A DNA stretch of 45,281 nt from Firmicutes bacterium UBA5010 (GCA_002396645.1 DGYI01000012.1:20816-66096), one strand, 5' to 3'; shown: positions 1 to 8,347, counted from the stretch's first letter. Translations and numbers: made by a program. The notes: generated from the letters alone by a model not told the origin.

Positions 1-831
1 AAGGTCTGCCGCATATTTGATTGCACCTTCAACAACCGGTTCTCCTGAAGCCCTGGATAAAATCATAATAATTTTATCAAATCCTTCACCGATTCCAGGT
101 CCGTATCCGTAGCCTAAAGACTCGTATGAACCGCCTGTAGTGTATGAAGAAAACATCTTCATCATTATATTTCCTGTTAAAGAATCCATAACCATAACAT
201 CTGCAGATCCCATAAGAAGGTCATTACCTCTCATGACAACTCCTCCGTCAGATCTTTTTGACTGCGTAAAGCATATATCATATCCGTTTTCTTGAAGCTT
301 TTTAAGTGCTATTTCAACCTGTCTTGCTCCATCAATGTTTAGTATACCAACTGTAGGGTTTTTAATTCCGCAAGCTTTTGCAGTAATTATTCCGTAAATT
401 GCGTTTTTAACCATACCCTCAACTCTGTCAGTAGATGAAGTACCTGTAGTTGTGGCAATAAACATTTCTCTTCCTGTTCCCGGTGTTACAACTCTTCCTA
501 CCGTAGAAACACCTATAGGAAATGGATAGTGCATTGTTACCGCTGCATCAATTTCTCCGCTGTTTAAAAGCTCTTCCATTTTCTTATGAGATTCATCTTC
601 TGTGCTTACAGCAGCAAGCTTTAATCCGTCTTCGGCTTTTGTTCCTATAACTGTTACATCAATATTAGATTTCAATGCTTTTACAGCACCTTTTACAGCA
701 TTATCTTCACCAAGTTCGCTTCCAAGTGAAGTAATACCTATATTAGGTTTTTTTCCGTATGAGCCTGTCGCAAGTGTATCAGCTAATTCTGAAAACACCT
801 TGCCTATAATTTTTTTAACTTGTTCTGACAT
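1..831 (-). CDS. grdD: Glycine reductase complex component C, GrdD subunit (3' end outside window)
   Basis: Component C of glycine reductase releases the acetyl group held as a selenoprotein-bound carboxymethyl thioester and transfers it to phosphate, giving acetyl phosphate for ATP synthesis in the cytoplasm. The 277 codons visible read without a stop from an ATG at 829-831 (MSEQVKKIIGK) to the window edge. The C-terminal part (the family is a little under 400 residues) is missing only because the window ends. The PlsX/phosphotransacetylase-like character is seen in glycine-rich stretches such as PNIGITSLGSELGE and GILNIDGARQVEIALKKL. It is the last visible gene of the grd operon and starts 10 bases after the grdC stop. 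The identification rests on remembered family sequence plus operon context and is firm. Confidence 0.93.
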   Translation of the reverse strand, partial: MSEQVKKIIGKVFSELADTLATGSYGKKPNIGITSLGSELGEDNAVKGAVKALKSNIDVTVIGTKAEDGLKLAAVSTEDESHKKMEELLNSGEIDAAVTMHYPFPIGVSTVGRVVTPGTGREMFIATTTGTSSTDRVEGMVKNAIYGIITAKACGIKNPTVGILNIDGARQVEIALKKLQENGYDICFTQSKRSDGGVVMRGNDLLMGSADVMVMDSLTGNIMMKMFSSYTTGGSYESLGYGYGPGIGEGFDKIIMILSRASGEPVVEGAIKYAADL

Positions 832-841
832 TATATCACTC

Positions 842-2377
842 CTATTCTGCTAAAAGATTTGAAGCGAAATTTTTAAGTGCCTCCGCAATTAAGCCTTTGA
901 TTTGTTCTTCTGATACCGCTGATTGAGCAGCTTTGTTTCCGCTGTTAGCTTCAACCAAGAATGATACTCCATCAAACAAATTAGTCATTCTTCCTAAGAA
1001 CAAGCTTCCCTTACCAACTATCATCGCTCTCTTAGTTTCTCCTGCCAATATTTCTTCTCTTGCAAATCCTAAGTAAGGAACTCCTGAAGGTATATGTCCT
1101 TGAGTAGGAGCCCAACCAGGCATACCGTATTTATCAGCAAAAGTAGCAACATCTGCTTTTTCTAATTCGCCTCTTTTTACAGCTAAAGCAGCTATCATCT
1201 TATAGTTAGATGCCGGAACGTCTCCAGCTCCTGCCGGTTTAGTTATATCAGGGTTTTGCATTTCTGCAGAATATTTATCAATATCAGTTATTTTTAATCC
1301 TGCCTTGTCCAAAGCTTCTGTAACAAGTGAGCTTATAACAGCCTGTGGTGAAGATCCTGTTCCAACTGCGTGTCTTCCTATAACATCTGTAATAAATTCA
1401 GGGCTAACTCCGTCATTCTCGCTTACTAATACAGCAAATCCACCTAAGCAATCCTCTAATATAGGAAGCTCTTTTTTGATGTGGTCTTTACCGTTCATAC
1501 CTAATTTAGCAGTACATCCGCCTGCTGATACTACAACATTTTTAAATGCTCCTGCCTTAACCAATGCAGCCGCATGAATAAGCGCATGAGCAGGTCCCGC
1601 ACAGAATCCTCTTACGTCTGAGCCTGTAGCATTAATGAATCCTGCTGTTTCAGCACAAGCTTTGGCAAAGTTTCCGCCGCCCCTTTGGTTCATATCTCCG
1701 CAAGCCTCTTCAGAGCAGTCTATAACATATTCAATTTCATTTTTATCTATTCCGCTTTTAGCAACCAAATGCAATAAAGCAAGTACGTTTGATGCCTTAG
1801 ATACAAGGTTTTCAAACATAACATGAGCTGATAAGTTCTCATCTATATCATGTGCTCTTTTTACACATCCTACAATTTTGCCTGCATGATGTAAAGCTTC
1901 TGCATGCTCATCATTTATGATATGCATTATAGTGTCTAAATCTTCGCCTTCTTTAATTTGAGCTGTGAAATCCTTTAATATAGAATGAGCATCATATGCT
2001 TTCTTTACATCAGCTGCAAAACCTTTTTCTAATTTAACAAGATCAAATGCGTCACAAATTTGCATTAATGCAATAAATTCGTCTTGAGGCATTATCTCTC
2101 CGAATTTTCCGTCTCTTGTTGCTCCGGGAACTTTTTTATCGTACCAAGGAGCTTCTATTTTACCTAAATCTTGTGGCGTCATATTTCCTATATAGGTTTG
2201 ATTAGGTGCATAGGCAACCACATCTTCATATGATCTGAGATTTGCAGGTATTTGTTTTAAATAATCTGAATCCGGATTAACTCTTCTTTCAGTAGTTTGA
2301 GTTGTTCCATGCTGTAGAACCATATCCGGTGTATGAACTAATACATATCCGGTAGCCTTTAATACACTATTATTCAT
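842..2377 (-). CDS. grdC: Glycine reductase complex component C, GrdC subunit
   Basis: GrdC is the beta-ketoacyl-synthase-III-like partner of GrdD; together they turn the carboxymethylated selenoprotein A intermediate into acetyl phosphate. The 511-residue length is that of the family. Conserved cysteine-rich stretches are visible: DCSEEACGDMNQRGGGNFA and GFCAGPAHALIHAAALV. The open frame extends ten codons further upstream, but a GGAGG sits six bases before the ATG at 2375-2377, so MNNSVLKATGY is the chosen start. It is separated from grdA by 111 bases that hold a strong 12+12 palindrome (2414-2438). It has no signal peptide or membrane segment, and is soluble and cytoplasmic. Confidence 0.95.
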   Translation of the reverse strand: MNNSVLKATGYVLVHTPDMVLQHGTTQTTERRVNPDSDYLKQIPANLRSYEDVVAYAPNQTYIGNMTPQDLGKIEAPWYDKKVPGATRDGKFGEIMPQDEFIALMQICDAFDLVKLEKGFAADVKKAYDAHSILKDFTAQIKEGEDLDTIMHIINDEHAEALHHAGKIVGCVKRAHDIDENLSAHVMFENLVSKASNVLALLHLVAKSGIDKNEIEYVIDCSEEACGDMNQRGGGNFAKACAETAGFINATGSDVRGFCAGPAHALIHAAALVKAGAFKNVVVSAGGCTAKLGMNGKDHIKKELPILEDCLGGFAVLVSENDGVSPEFITDVIGRHAVGTGSSPQAVISSLVTEALDKAGLKITDIDKYSAEMQNPDITKPAGAGDVPASNYKMIAALAVKRGELEKADVATFADKYGMPGWAPTQGHIPSGVPYLGFAREEILAGETKRAMIVGKGSLFLGRMTNLFDGVSFLVEANSGNKAAQSAVSEEQIKGLIAEALKNFASNLLAE

Positions 2378-2413
2378 TTTTTCCTCCAAAATAATTACAT
2401 TCAATATATTGCA

Positions 2414-2438
2414 AAGAAGGTGATTAAATCACCTTCTT
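2414..2438 (-). promoter_or_regulatory. Intercistronic hairpin between grdA and grdC
   Basis: Arms AAGAAGGTGATT and AATCACCTTCTT are perfectly complementary around a single A, giving a very stable stem in the grdA-grdC gap. On the transcribed (minus) strand it is followed by TTTGCAATATATTG rather than a continuous U-run. It therefore looks like a weak terminator or an RNA-processing/stability structure rather than a full stop. It could raise the amount of upstream message (GrdX, E, B, Trx, A) over grdCD. The effect is inferred; the palindrome itself is read directly. Confidence 0.6.
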
Positions 2439-2488
2439 ACAATACTAATAATCCCAAAGTGCTATTTTATAAATTTTGTATTGTAAAA

Positions 2489-2959
2489 TTAAAATTTACA
2501 ATATTGTTCTCTTATAGAAGTCATTTCTGAAATTATATCATCTACGTCTATAACCATTTCCATCATACTAACTTGTTCATCGTAGATAGCCTCATCTACT
2601 TCTTCTTTTATTTCTGGCTCACATACATGATATACACGAAGTCCTAACTGAACTCCTGTCAATGGACCTGCATAAGTAGGGTCACCGTTTGTTACAGTTT
2701 CAGCAGCTAAACCAGAAGCTTCACCTTCTGCAGCACCTAGTACTACTACCATGTTCTCTGCACCGTGTTTTTCTGTTAACTCTTTTACCCTCTTTTGATT
2801 TTCCAAATCCATTGCTCCGGCGGCAGTTCAGACAAAGCATTCTGTAGAAGAATATACAACTTCTGCGCCGGCTGATTTAACACACTCTTCAATAGCCGGA
2901 CCAGGTATACCGTCTCTGTCGCCTATTATGATTATTTTCTTACCATTTAATAGACTCAT
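2489..2959 (-). CDS. grdA: Glycine reductase selenoprotein A (GrdA), with in-frame UGA = Sec44
   Basis: GrdA is the small selenoprotein that receives the carboxymethyl group from GrdB/GrdE on its selenocysteine and hands it to component C as a mixed thioester after reduction by thioredoxin. Translation gives 156 residues from ATG 2957-2959 (MSLLNGKKIIIIGDRDG), with a GGAGG upstream. TGA at 2828-2830 falls at codon 44 inside CFVUTAAGAMD, the hallmark C-x2-U redox motif (Cys41, Sec44). Reading through the TGA continues in frame to the stop at 2489, which shows it is not a frameshift. A stop-at-TGA annotation would report only residues 50-156 as a separate ORF. About 90 very AT-rich bases separate it from trxA upstream. 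Confidence 0.97.
2828..2830 (-). other. Selenocysteine UGA codon of grdA
   Basis: TGA (minus strand) at codon 44 between GTC (Val43) and ACT (Thr45). The preceding Cys41-Phe-Val and following Thr-Ala-Ala-Gly match the family redox motif. In bacteria the SECIS hairpin lies directly 3' of the UGA inside the coding region. The following bases (ACTGCCGCCGGAGCAATGG) are GC-rich relative to their surroundings and can form the expected short stem, but I did not fold it numerically. Confidence 0.95.
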
Positions 2960-3048
2960 TTTTTCCTCCTATAATCTTTTTTAATTTGATACTTTATTAT
3001 TATTTGCTGTTTATTAATTTTTATATTTTTTAATTTAAATATATTTTA

Positions 3049-3366
3049 TTATATATATTTTTGTATCATTGCTTCTACTGCTTCAGGTGTAGCATCTTCT
3101 TTAATTAATTCTTCAACTTTAGCACCATCTTTGTATATAGCAACAACAGGTAAGCCTAATATTTTTTGTCCTATTGCAAGTCTTCTTGCTTTAGTAGTAT
3201 TTAATGCAGTGAATTTCATTTTACCTTCATATTTTTCAGCAAAAGCATGAACATGCGGCATTAAAGCCTGGCATGGAACACATCCATCTCCGTAATAGTC
3301 TACTAAAACGTAGCTATCAGCCTGTAGAACTTCAGCTTCAAAGGTATCTTTATCTAATTCTAACAT
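3049..3366 (-). CDS. trxA: Thioredoxin of the glycine reductase operon
   Basis: This small (105-residue) thioredoxin would pass electrons from TrxB to the selenoprotein A intermediate. The active site reads GDGCVPCQ (Cys29, Cys32). GCVPC in place of the usual WCGPC is typical of thioredoxins encoded with glycine reductase. The remaining fold is present (VLVDYYGDG start of the active-site strand, LGLPVVAIYKDG with the cis-Pro). Two ATGs lie three codons apart as MKM. The first sits directly on the AGGAGG with no spacing, so the second ATG (3364-3366), six bases downstream of it, is preferred. It follows trxB by 35 bases. Confidence 0.95.
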   Translation of the reverse strand: MLELDKDTFEAEVLQADSYVLVDYYGDGCVPCQALMPHVHAFAEKYEGKMKFTALNTTKARRLAIGQKILGLPVVAIYKDGAKVEELIKEDATPEAVEAMIQKYI

Positions 3367-3401
3367 TTTCATCCTCCTTAAAATAAATTTTTATAGATTT
3401 T

Positions 3402-4337
3402 TTACATATTTTCTACGTATTTTTCTGCCTGAACAGCTGCAATAGCTCCATCAGCACATGCTGTTACAACCTGTCTTAAGCTCTTAACTCTTACATCTCC
3501 TGCTGCAAATACTCCCGAAATATTTGTCTGCATATCTTCGTCAGTCACTATATAGTCATTTTCCATATTTATAATGCCTTTAAAAATTTGTGTCTTTGGC
3601 AAATAACCTATAAATCCAAACAATCCAAATGTTCCGTCATTTTCATCAGCAACTATTTCTTTAACTTCGCCTGTTTTTACATTTTTAACCTTCATAGATT
3701 CAAGTACGCCGTCTCCGTTTACTTCTTCTACTACAGTATCCCACATAAATTCAAGTTTAGGATTTGCAAAAGCTTTTTCTTGTATAGACTTAGCAGCTCT
3801 TAATTCATCTCTTCTGTGTATAATTGTTACTTTTCTTGCAAATTTAGCAATATACATAGCCTCTTCAACAGCAGTATCTCCTCCGCCGACTACATATACT
3901 TCAAAATCTTCGAAGAATGAAGCATCACAAGTTGCACAGAATGAAATTCCTTTGCCTATATAGTCCTTTTCATTTTTACAGCCAATATCTCTTGGTGAAG
4001 CACCTGTAGCGATTATAACAGATTTTGCTCTGTACTCGCCTTTTTTGCCTACCAATACTTTTTCCTGTCCTTCAAGCTTAACTTCCAATACATCGTCATA
4101 TACTTTTTCTGCACCAAAGTGTTCAGCTTGCTTTGCCATTCTGTCAATTAAAGTAGGTCCGGATTCTCCTTCTAAGCATCCCGGATAGTTTTCTATCTCA
4201 GATGTTATAACGATTTGTCCGCCGTCTTTATCTCTTTCTAAAAGCAGAACGCTTAATCTTGCTCTGCCCGCATATAGTGCAGCTGAAAGTCCGGCAGGAC
4301 CGCCGCCTATAATTACTACATCATATAATTTACTCAT
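3402..4337 (-). CDS. trxB: Thioredoxin reductase (FAD, pyridine-nucleotide dependent)
   Basis: TrxB reduces TrxA and thereby supplies the electrons for glycine reduction. The 311-residue length is normal. The N-terminal FAD fingerprint is GGGPAGLSAALYAGRA (about residues 11-26), the redox-active disulfide is CATC (Cys134, Cys137), and the second nucleotide-binding loop is GGGDTAVEEA followed by IHRRDELRA. The double Arg is the pattern usually read as NADPH preference. The C-terminal FAD motif GVFAAGDVRVKSLRQVVTA is intact. AGGAGG lies seven bases before the ATG. It sits between grdB and trxA in the operon, with 16 bases to grdB. Confidence 0.96.
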   Translation of the reverse strand: MSKLYDVVIIGGGPAGLSAALYAGRARLSVLLLERDKDGGQIVITSEIENYPGCLEGESGPTLIDRMAKQAEHFGAEKVYDDVLEVKLEGQEKVLVGKKGEYRAKSVIIATGASPRDIGCKNEKDYIGKGISFCATCDASFFEDFEVYVVGGGDTAVEEAMYIAKFARKVTIIHRRDELRAAKSIQEKAFANPKLEFMWDTVVEEVNGDGVLESMKVKNVKTGEVKEIVADENDGTFGLFGFIGYLPKTQIFKGIINMENDYIVTDEDMQTNISGVFAAGDVRVKSLRQVVTACADGAIAAVQAEKYVENM

Positions 4338-4353
4338 TCTTGCCTCCTAAGAC

Positions 4354-5658
4354 TTATTTGTCAAATACAGTTTGACCATCAACCTCAGTTGTTAAAGCTT
4401 TAAGAGCTTTATCCACTAATCCTCTTCTTATTTCTTTCTCTTCTGCCATGCTAAGTGCAGGGTTTCCAAGAGGGTGAGGAATAGCTATTGTAGGAACTAT
4501 TCTGTTTGCTCCAACTGTTAATGATATCGGCACTACTGTACACATATGAACTACCGGAATACCGGCTCTTTCAATTTCTTTAACCATCGTTGCACCGCAA
4601 CGTGTACAAGTACCTCAGGTTGATGTTAATATAACTGCGTCAACTCCGTCTGCAAGCAATTCTTTAGAGAATTCTTCAGCAAATTTCTTAGAACTTGCAA
4701 CTGCAGTTCCGTTACCTACTGTTGTATAGAAATATTTATGCAATTCACCGATTTTTCCTGCTTTTTCATATTCTCTTAAAATGTCAACCGGTATAACTCT
4801 GTCTGAGTCATCATTTGCATATACAGGGTCATATCCGCCGTGTGCTGTTTCATGATCAGCTGATGTTAAATCATCAAATCCTGAAATATCATATTTACCG
4901 TATTTAGAAGCTGATGATGATTCGATACGATCAGGGTTTCCTTTTGGAACAGTACCGCCTGATGTTACTATAGCTATTTTAGCCTTAGTTATATCTTTTA
5001 CTGCCGGATTAGGAGCAACTCTGTCAAAGTCAGGCATTGGGAACTCAGTTACGAATTCTTTTCCTGCTAATTTTTTAAGAAGCATATCTACTGCTCTTCT
5101 TGATCCTCTTTCTTTTTCAAAGAAGTTAACTCTAACGCCGTTTGGCATATATCCTTCTTCTGCTGATGAACCTATTTTCTCGCCTTTCGCTAATTTTAAA
5201 GCTAAGGGAGCCATTTTCTTAACTGCATCTCTCATACCTGCAGCACTGTTTTTAGTCTCAACCATATATATCTTAGTTTTGAACATATCAGCACCGGGAT
5301 TTTCTTTGTACATACCTGATAATACAGGAATGTTTAATTCTGCTTGAACAGCTTCAGCTATTGTTCCGCACGCAACTCCGTATCTTCCTGCGTTGAATGC
5401 CGGTCCAGCTATGAATATATCAGGGTTTTGGCTTTTTACCATTTCTAAAACTTCAGCTTTTGCCTTATCCAAATTTTCGTTGAAATAAGAGTCTCCGCAA
5501 ACTATCGTAGCTATTATTTCAGCTTCTCCTTTGAACTCTGCGTTAAATGCAAGTCCGGGTCCAACCGGTCCTTGTCTTAACTCAGCAGGTATATGAGCCA
5601 TTTCTTCTCCACCAACCTGAGCAAAGAACTGATTTATATATTGAACAACTTTTATCAT
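4354..5658 (-). CDS. grdB: Glycine reductase component B selenoprotein (GrdB), with in-frame UGA = Sec348
   Basis: GrdB is the large substrate-specific selenoprotein of component B. Its selenocysteine attacks the alpha carbon of the glycine Schiff base held by GrdE, releasing ammonia. The reading frame is 434 residues, from ATG 5656-5658 (GGAGG upstream, MIKVVQYINQFFAQ), through TGA at 4615-4617 (codon 348) to the stop at 4354. The Sec context LTSTUGTCTRCGATM, with Cys residues 3 and 6 positions after Sec, is typical of the GrdB/F/H family. An upstream in-frame ATG ten codons earlier has no comparable Shine-Dalgarno. Automatic ORF calling splits this gene into a 347-residue and a 77-residue piece. 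Substrate assignment to glycine (rather than sarcosine or betaine) is supported by the glycine riboswitch of the operon. Confidence 0.95.
4615..4617 (-). other. Selenocysteine UGA codon of grdB
   Basis: TGA at codon 348, between ACC (Thr347) and GGT (Gly349). It is followed by ACTTGTACACGTTGCGG, which encodes TCTRCG and is the likely SECIS region. Continuation of a conserved family sequence on both sides in the same frame excludes a real stop. Confidence 0.94.
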
Positions 5659-5677
5659 TTTTTCTCCTCCTTCCTTC

Positions 5678-6958
5678 CTATCTCGCACTTAATCTGTTAA
5701 AGCCTAATTCATTTGTAGCACCTGTTATAACTTGAAGCTCTGCTACGATTGAACCGTCTTTTTGTAGTGAATGTTCGTTTCCGCCTGCTATTATGTTTAC
5801 ATAATCTATATGTCCTATAACCTTGTCCATCGGAGGCAATGTAATAACTTGGTTAGCGTTTCCGCCTGTAACTACAGCATTAGCACTTACGTGTGCATCT
5901 GCCAATGATTGTGATTTTCCATCTTGGCCTGCATACTCATCTGTTATTATAACTGTCTTAACGCCTTTTTCTTCAATCTTTTTGCAGTTCATTATTAAGT
6001 CTGTATCAGGATTACCAAAGCCTTCTTGTGAAACAACAGCTCCGTCTAAGCCGAACAGTTCAGTAAATTTAGCTGTAAAGTTTGAAGATCTTTCTTTATC
6101 TGCCAAGTAAACATTCTCGTTTGTGATGATAACGCCAACAAAGTTTAATGTTTTTCCATGCTCTGCATATAAATCTTTTATAACAGGGTTATTTAAGTGG
6201 TGATATGTTGTATTCTTATCGCATGCAGATACACAGTTTCCGCTTACTATAGCCCCGTCCATCATTTCTGTAGGATACATCAATGAAGGCAATGTTTGTT
6301 TTGCATCAACACCATATACATAAGTATCATGTAACAGACCTTGTGATTGAAGCATTTGAACATAAGCTACTCTTGGAAGTTCAGGATACAATTTGATTCC
6401 TTCCATCATATTTGGAGTCTCATAAGTCTCAATTTCATCAGGACTTGCAGTTTTCCCTAATTCTCCTAAATACATAGCAGCCTTATAGCCTGCAAATCTT
6501 ACTGCTTTTTCATGCTCATGCTGTTTTAAACCATCAACAGGTTCACAAATCATTACTAAGTTATTTAATTTAGAAAATGGTGTATATTCAGCTCCGATAC
6601 CGCACATATCTATGATACCTTCTTGGAAACCTACTATTTTACCAGTTGTAACAACAGCTGATCCTTGAAGCACATGAGTTCTTCCTGATCCTACTGTATC
6701 AACCTTTGACATCATTCCCGGGAATAATCCTCCGGGACCCTCAACCTTAACTCTTGGCTCGATTACATCTTTAACAGGTGTTATACGAACACTTTCGCCA
6801 GGTCTCGCAATTTCAAAGTCGACTGATTTTATGTGTTTGTCTTCTAAAATTATGGTTCTTAATTCTTCTTTATTCACATAAATAACGCCATTTTCTAATT
6901 TAGTTGTATCAGCAAACTGCATATCTTTAATGTGAATTAATCCTAATTCTAACTTCAA
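5678..6958 (-). CDS. grdE: Glycine reductase component B proprotein (GrdE), TTG start
   Basis: GrdE is made as a proprotein that self-cleaves between Asn and Cys. The new N-terminal Cys becomes the carbonyl (pyruvoyl-type) group that binds glycine as a Schiff base. The cleavage site is visible as VSGNCVSACDKN, with the Cys at residue 242 when counting from the start chosen here, which matches the position known for the family. The frame is open further upstream, but GGAGGTGA lies five bases before TTG at 6956-6958. Starting there gives MKLELGLIHIKDMQF, the normal N-terminus of the family, and 426 residues. It precedes grdB by 19 bases. The TTG start may lower its translation relative to grdB. 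Confidence 0.94.
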   Translation of the reverse strand: MKLELGLIHIKDMQFADTTKLENGVIYVNKEELRTIILEDKHIKSVDFEIARPGESVRITPVKDVIEPRVKVEGPGGLFPGMMSKVDTVGSGRTHVLQGSAVVTTGKIVGFQEGIIDMCGIGAEYTPFSKLNNLVMICEPVDGLKQHEHEKAVRFAGYKAAMYLGELGKTASPDEIETYETPNMMEGIKLYPELPRVAYVQMLQSQGLLHDTYVYGVDAKQTLPSLMYPTEMMDGAIVSGNCVSACDKNTTYHHLNNPVIKDLYAEHGKTLNFVGVIITNENVYLADKERSSNFTAKFTELFGLDGAVVSQEGFGNPDTDLIMNCKKIEEKGVKTVIITDEYAGQDGKSQSLADAHVSANAVVTGGNANQVITLPPMDKVIGHIDYVNIIAGGNEHSLQKDGSIVAELQVITGATNELGFNRLSAR

Positions 6959-7043
6959 AAAAGTCACCTCCGTGTTATTTTGCGTGAAATCCTGTGTTTC
7001 ACGCTCTCTATTCATATATATAAGGATATAAAATTCTTTTTTA

Positions 7044-7424
7044 TTATACCCTATTTAACGCACTTTCAAGCACGGTTAAATCAATTAGTTTAAAATCTTC
7101 TATAATCCTGTCTGTATAAACTATATTATACTTTATCTTGTTAAATTTATCACATGTCATGATACCATTCTCTATAATAAGCAAAGAGTCATAGTCAAGT
7201 ACCGATTTATCATCTGATATCATTATAGACTTAAATAATGATTCATTTGGTTTTATACTGCTCGACAAAGGATGTGTCAGCATTTTAAAGCCTTCATGTA
7301 TTTTATCTCTGACCTTTACCATTACCTCTCTTATACTGCAGTCATAAAGCTCAACGCAATATTGATCCTTATATTTCTCATAAACCATGTCATTATTTGT
7401 TATTATTATAAAACCCATATTCAT
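7044..7424 (-). CDS. grdX: GrdX family protein
   Basis: GrdX is a small cytoplasmic protein found at the head of many glycine/sarcosine/betaine reductase operons; its biochemical role is not known to me. Recognisable stretches are IIITNNDMVYEKYKDQY near the N-terminus, KMLTHPLSSSIKPNES in the middle and DYDSLLIIENGIMTCDKF near the C-terminus. The open frame runs 28 codons further upstream, but that part overlaps the intrinsic terminator of the riboswitch. AAGGCGG precedes ATG 7422-7424 (MNMGFIII) or the ATG two codons later, giving about 125 residues, the family length. It is the first gene after the glycine riboswitch and is 85 bases from grdE. Confidence 0.9.
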   Translation of the reverse strand: MNMGFIIITNNDMVYEKYKDQYCVELYDCSIREVMVKVRDKIHEGFKMLTHPLSSSIKPNESLFKSIMISDDKSVLDYDSLLIIENGIMTCDKFNKIKYNIVYTDRIIEDFKLIDLTVLESALNRV

Positions 7425-7493
7425 TTCCGCCTTATTAACTAAATATGCAACTGCTGTTTTTCCGTGTTCTTTATATTTGGTATAATAAACCAT

Positions 7494-7536
7494 AAAAAAA
7501 CAGAACAAAAAAGCTATTTCGCCCCCTTGCTCTGTT
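7494..7536 (-). terminator. Riboswitch-controlled intrinsic terminator before grdX
   Basis: On the minus strand AACAGAGCAA (7527-7536) pairs with TTGTTCTGTT (7499-7508), allowing one G-U, across an 18-base loop region. It is followed by an unbroken U-run (7494-7500). This is a textbook Rho-independent terminator between aptamer 2 and grdX. The bases CAGAG (7530-7534) inside its 5' arm are also able to pair with CTCTG (7594-7598) as helix P1 of glycine aptamer 2. The aptamer and terminator therefore compete for the same strand. Confidence 0.85.
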
Positions 7537-7715
7537 ATTAACCTGAGAGATTCTTCTTGTTTCCAAAAATTGCTCCTTCGGTGCTATGCTTTCCAGAGTA
7601 TTGTCCGATTGCGGTCCTTTTGCCTGAGATCATCGTTAATACATTGGCATTTGTAATAACTTATTCCTTCGGCGCATCAATATGAAAATACCATACTTCA
7701 GTCTCTCCCGCAAAC
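7525..7715 (-). promoter_or_regulatory. Tandem glycine riboswitch (two aptamers) of the grd operon
   Basis: Read on the minus strand, two copies of the glycine (gcvT-type) aptamer signature follow each other. Aptamer 1 (about 7612-7715) has GCGGGAGAGAC, then GCGCCGAAGGAATAAG, then GATCTCAGGCAAAAGGACCGC. Aptamer 2 (about 7525-7602) has CTCTGGAAAGC, then GCACCGAAGGAGCAA, then AATCTCTCAGGTTAATAAC. The CCGAAGG and CUCAGG cores are the most conserved parts of the family and are present in both copies. The short linker between them is normal for cooperative tandem riboswitches. An intrinsic terminator follows, so glycine binding to aptamer 2 should stabilise its P1 helix, disrupt the terminator and turn the operon on. 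Identification is by pattern recognition; a covariance-model search was not run. Confidence 0.93.
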
Positions 7716-7749
7716 TTCATCCAAAACTTATTCTATTTGATACACGCTC

Positions 7750-7778
7750 ATTATATAAAAGATTTTTATACTTTGCAA
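7750..7778 (-). promoter_or_regulatory. Promoter of the grd operon
   Basis: On the minus strand TTGCAA (7773-7778) is 17 bases from TATAAT (7750-7755). The predicted start site, near 7743, is about 30 bases ahead of the first glycine aptamer, so the whole riboswitch would be in the leader. About 100 bases further upstream is the end of trmL, with no strong terminator in between, so some read-through from the upstream operon is possible. The AT-rich gap 7779-7876 holds nothing else I recognise. Confidence 0.75.
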
Positions 7779-7876
7779 GTATTTTTTAAAAAAAAATCAT
7801 TGGTTTTCAAAGAATAATTTTAACTATTGTTCATATTGTATTTAGGCTTTTTTTTAAAAGTTTGTCCACTCTTTTA

Positions 7877-8347
7877 TTAAATTAAATTCGGAAACTTAAT
7901 TTGCCTTAATGCTTCATATAATACTATATTTACAGAATTTGACAGATTCAAAGACCTAGCATGTTCGTTTTGAATCATAGGAATTTTAATCCTGTTTTCA
8001 GGATATAATTCGTGTAAATTTTCCGGTAATCCTTTTGTTTCTTTCCCGAATACAATAAAGCAGTCATCAGAGTATGAAACATCAGAATAAAATTTATTTG
8101 CCTTTGTAGTAGATAAATAAATTTCTTTTTTGTCGTTAATCTTTAAAAACTCATCCAAGTCCTCATAGTAAGTAATGTCTACTAAATCCCAATAATCAAG
8201 TCCTGCTCTTTTAAGCTGCTTATCGCTTACGGAAAAACCCAAAGGCTTAATCAGATGAAGTTTAGTCCCTGTAGCCGCGCATGTTCTTGCTATATTCCCT
8301 GTATTTTGCGGTATTTCCGGTTCAAATAAGACCACATTTATCGACAT
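7877..8347 (-). CDS. trmL: tRNA (cytidine/uridine-34 2'-O)-methyltransferase, SPOUT family
   Basis: This SAM-dependent enzyme methylates the ribose of the wobble nucleotide in leucine tRNAs. The 156-residue single-domain SPOUT fold is the usual size. Characteristic pieces are NVVLFEPEIPQNTGNIART at the N-terminus, KPLGFSVSDKQLKRAGLDYW in the middle, and the C-terminal knot residues FGKETKGLPENL and IPMIQNEHARSLNLSNS. The start is ATG 8345-8347 (MSINVVLF), preceded by TGGAGGATTTCT; an upstream in-frame start seven codons earlier lacks a ribosome site. It is the last gene of the minus-strand run that begins with DUF4321/radC, and is separated from ogt by a gap with a small inverted repeat. Confidence 0.93.
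   Translation of the reverse strand: MSINVVLFEPEIPQNTGNIARTCAATGTKLHLIKPLGFSVSDKQLKRAGLDYWDLVDITYYEDLDEFLKINDKKEIYLSTTKANKFYSDVSYSDDCFIVFGKETKGLPENLHELYPENRIKIPMIQNEHARSLNLSNSVNIVLYEALRQIKFPNLI

Noticed and set aside
4354..5688. grdB read as two separate ORFs or a pseudogene
   Set aside because: The only interruption is a UGA in the conserved Sec motif UGTCTRCG; the frame continues and the family length is restored when it is read as selenocysteine. The same holds for grdA.
4354..6958. Sarcosine or betaine reductase instead of glycine reductase
   Set aside because: The component B genes match my memory of GrdE/GrdB, and the operon begins with a glycine riboswitch. An exact phylogeny of component B was not possible here, so a small doubt remains.
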